Assembly: GCA_019246375.1 (NCBI GenBank)
Contig: JAFAQO010000394.1
Location: 1-6,948 of the forward strand
Length of the DNA: 6,948 nt
From: Mycobacterium sp.
GTDB taxonomy: Bacteria > Actinomycetota > Actinomycetes > Mycobacteriales > Mycobacteriaceae
Reading direction: 5' to 3'
The position numbers and the translations under genes are program-made. Below the pieces are notes generated by a model. It was not told the DNA's origin, made no database searches, and saw nothing but the letters and a program-made list of their open reading frames with translations. Numbering within the stretch: position 1 is the first letter of the stretch; each line of letters opens with the position of its first letter. Of the stretch, positions 5,457-6,948 are shown piece after piece.

Positions 5457-6659
5457 TGGATCCCATCCGTCCGTCCACTGCCCGTGTGACAACCAGTGTG
5501 CCGCCCGCTCGGCGCGCTCACGCAGATCTGCCACCTGCGTGATGTCGGCGCCGAGCAGGTTGACATGGCCTATCTTGCGGCCCGGTCGCTCACCCTTGCC
5601 GTAGAGGTGGACACGAGTCTCGGGCATCCGCGCGAATAGGTGATGTAACCGCTCGTCGACGGTCATCGCGGGTGGGTGCGGGGCACCGAGCACATTGGCC
5701 ATAACGGTTACCGGCACGGTGGCGTCCGTGTCGCCGAGCGGATAGTCCAGCACTGCGCGCAAATGCTGCTCGAACTGGCTGGTGCGGGCCCCGTCCATGG
5801 TCCAGTGCCCGGAGTTGTGCGGACGCATCGCCAGCTCGTTGACCAGCAGGGCGCCGTCCGTGGTCTGGAACAGTTCGACAGCCAGCACGCCGACCACGCC
5901 TAGTTCGGCCGCCAACCGCAGTGCCAGCTGCTGCGCCGCCGCGCCGAGATCGTCGGGCAGGCCCGGCGCGGGCGCGATCACCAGCACGCAGATACCGTCC
6001 CGTTGCACCGTCTCGACGACCGGCCAAGCCGCGCCCTGACCGAACGGGGACCGCGCCACCAGCGCCGAAAGCTCTCGGCGCATCGTCACCCGCTCCTCGA
6101 CCAGAACCGGCACGCCGGCCGCCAAAAACCGGCTCGCGATATCACGGGCCTGCGCCACGTCGCCGGCCATCCGCACTCCGCGGCCGTCGTACCCGCCCCG
6201 GACAGCCTTGACCACGATCGGGCCCCCGACGCGGCCGGCGAACTCGTCGATGTTGTCCAAGGCATCGACGGTCTCTACGGCGGCGTAGCGCGGCACCGGG
6301 GCGCCGAGCGCTTCGAGCCGTCGCCGCATGACGAGTTTGTCCTGGGCGTGCACCAGCGCCCGGGGCGGCGGCGCCACGTTGACGCCTTCGGCAACCAGCT
6401 TGTCGAGCAACTCCGCGGGGACATGCTCATGATCGAAGGTCAGCGCGTCCGCCCCGGCGGCAACGCGGCGCAAGTCCTCGAGATCGGTGTGCGAGCCGAT
6501 CACCACGTCCGGGGTGACCTGGGCGGCGGGGTCGTCGGGGTCGGCGGTCAAGACCCGCAGGCTTTGACCGAGAGCGATGGCGGCCTGGTGGGTCATCCGG
6601 GCGAGTTGACCGCCGCCGACCATGGCGACCAGCGGCGGTACGGTCGGAGTACTGGACAC
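5406..6659 (-). CDS. purK: N5-carboxyaminoimidazole ribonucleotide synthetase PurK
   Basis: PurK (417 residues from the chosen start) is an ATP-grasp enzyme that carboxylates AIR to N5-CAIR with ATP and bicarbonate, feeding PurE. The N-terminal domain begins VAMVGGGQLARM (11-22). LTFDHEHVP (73-81) and VHAQDKLVMRRRL (103-115) follow. The ATP-grasp part has PIVVKAVRGGYDGRGVRM (147-164), VLVEERV (185-191), VELF (261-264) and NELAMRPHNSGHWTMDGART (274-293), then SQFEQHLRA (294-302). The chosen start is the GTG at 6659 (MSSTPTVPPLVAMVGGG), because the longer open frame up to 6866 would cross the divergent GtrA gene and its promoter. There is no obvious Shine-Dalgarno sequence, so the exact start is less certain. 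M. tuberculosis PurK is about 429 residues by recall. The last 14 or so codons, ending DEEERRT, come from a MIRU-like repeat. purE begins 49 bases downstream. Confidence 0.94.
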   Translation of the reverse strand: MSSTPTVPPLVAMVGGGQLARMTHQAAIALGQSLRVLTADPDDPAAQVTPDVVIGSHTDLEDLRRVAAGADALTFDHEHVPAELLDKLVAEGVNVAPPPRALVHAQDKLVMRRRLEALGAPVPRYAAVETVDALDNIDEFAGRVGGPIVVKAVRGGYDGRGVRMAGDVAQARDIASRFLAAGVPVLVEERVTMRRELSALVARSPFGQGAAWPVVETVQRDGICVLVIAPAPGLPDDLGAAAQQLALRLAAELGVVGVLAVELFQTTDGALLVNELAMRPHNSGHWTMDGARTSQFEQHLRAVLDYPLGDTDATVPVTVMANVLGAPHPPAMTVDERLHHLFARMPETRVHLYGKGERPGRKIGHVNLLGADITQVADLRERAERAAHWLSHGQWTDGWDPHAGDDAERSDEEERRT

Positions 6660-6753
6660 GCCAACAATGGTGTCATGGCGCTGACCGGCCGATTTAACGG
6701 CGGGGACCGGATTGCTTAGCACGTCTGAGCGCCAATACGTACACTGCGGAGTT
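6660..6753. promoter_or_regulatory. Divergent purK / GtrA promoter region
   Basis: This is a 94-bp gap between divergent starts. Toward the plus strand, TTAGCA (6716-6721) and TACACT (6740-6745), separated by 18 bases, form a reasonable sigma70/SigA-like promoter (TACACT matches TANNNT). The -10 ends eight bases before the GTG of the GtrA gene, the spacing expected for a leaderless transcript. Toward purK I see no -10 as good; the minus-strand AT-richer patch is around 6692-6698. No riboswitch or operator was recognised. Confidence 0.45.
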
Positions 6754-6948
6754 GTGTCCTTTGCCGATGCCACGATCGCGCGGTTACCGGGGCCGGTCCG
6801 GCCATACGCCGAACGCCACCACGAATTGATCAAGTTCGCCATCGTCGGTGCGACCACATTCATCATCGACTCGGCGATCTTTTACGCGCTGAAGCTGACG
6901 ATTCTGGAGCCCAAGCCGGTGACCGCCAAGGTCATCGCGGGCATCGTC
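6754..6948 (+). CDS. GtrA-family membrane protein, N-terminal part (Rv3277-like), cut by window edge
   Basis: The first 65 codons of a GtrA/DPMS-like small membrane protein run off the right edge. GtrA-family proteins typically have four transmembrane helices and help flip or transfer polyprenyl-phosphate-linked sugars, often in cell-envelope polysaccharide assembly. After a short cytoplasmic lead of about 22 residues, the family motif ELIKFAIVGATTFIIDSAIF (24-43) forms the first helix, running to about residue 50. The second helix begins near VTAKVIAGIV (56-65). It resembles M. tuberculosis Rv3277, which I recall beside purK in the same divergent arrangement. The start is a GTG at 6754 reading SFADATIARLPG. 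CGGAG at 6747-6751 is only two bases from the start, too close to act as a normal Shine-Dalgarno sequence, so the message may be leaderless. The specific sugar or lipid partner cannot be told from this fragment. Confidence 0.85.
   Translation, partial: MSFADATIARLPGPVRPYAERHHELIKFAIVGATTFIIDSAIFYALKLTILEPKPVTAKVIAGIV

Noticed and set aside
6003..6719. 238-residue plus-strand open frame opposite purK
   Set aside because: Antisense shadow of the PurK ATP-grasp reading frame, with no domain of its own.
6660..6866. N-terminal extension of PurK (open frame to 6866)
   Set aside because: It would overlap the divergent GtrA gene and its promoter, and has no PurK-like sequence before VAMVGGGQLARM.

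Overview
The window is high-GC actinobacterial DNA and almost certainly comes from a Mycobacterium, probably a slow grower. The purK-purE-fadE25 block, the divergent GtrA-family gene beside it, the CaiB-type CoA transferase and the CDF/TMEM163-like membrane protein all match, as I remember it, the Mycobacterium tuberculosis Rv3271c-Rv3277 neighbourhood, and FadE25 matches nearly residue for residue in its core. A tandem MIRU-like repeat between purK and purE supports the same placement. Species was not determined.

Layout, left to right. Positions 1-503 (minus) hold the N-terminal part of a multi-spanning membrane protein that runs off the left edge. A divergent intergenic gap of about 150 bp follows. 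On the plus strand, a TIGR00027-type SAM-dependent methyltransferase (656-1576) overlaps by one base a class III CoA-transferase (1576-2757), forming a two-gene unit. Positions 2781-3017 (minus) hold a broken ANTAR-domain regulator whose conserved reading runs through two frameshifts. The rest of the minus strand reads right to left as a probable operon: purK (6659-5406), purE (5356-4841), fadE25 (4827-3658) and a small P-loop kinase-like protein (3635-3051), with gaps of 49, 13 and 22 bases. At the right edge a GtrA-family membrane protein begins at 6754 on the plus strand, divergent from purK, and looks leaderless.

How the genes work together: PurK and PurE carry out successive steps of de novo purine synthesis (AIR to N5-CAIR to CAIR). 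FadE25 is an acyl-CoA dehydrogenase coupled tightly behind purE, so purine synthesis and acyl-CoA oxidation appear to share a transcript. The CoA-transferase and the methyltransferase form a separate unit whose substrates cannot be read from sequence. Compared with the M. tuberculosis order I remember, the SulP/carbonic-anhydrase gene Rv3273 is missing between the CoA-transferase and fadE25. The kinase-like gene and the ANTAR remnant occupy its place, and the methyltransferase is an extra gene.

I found no convincing new defence, mobile or RNA system. The most interesting points are the MIRU-like duplication that supplies both the tail of PurK and the ribosome binding site of purE, and the decaying ANTAR gene in a variable slot.
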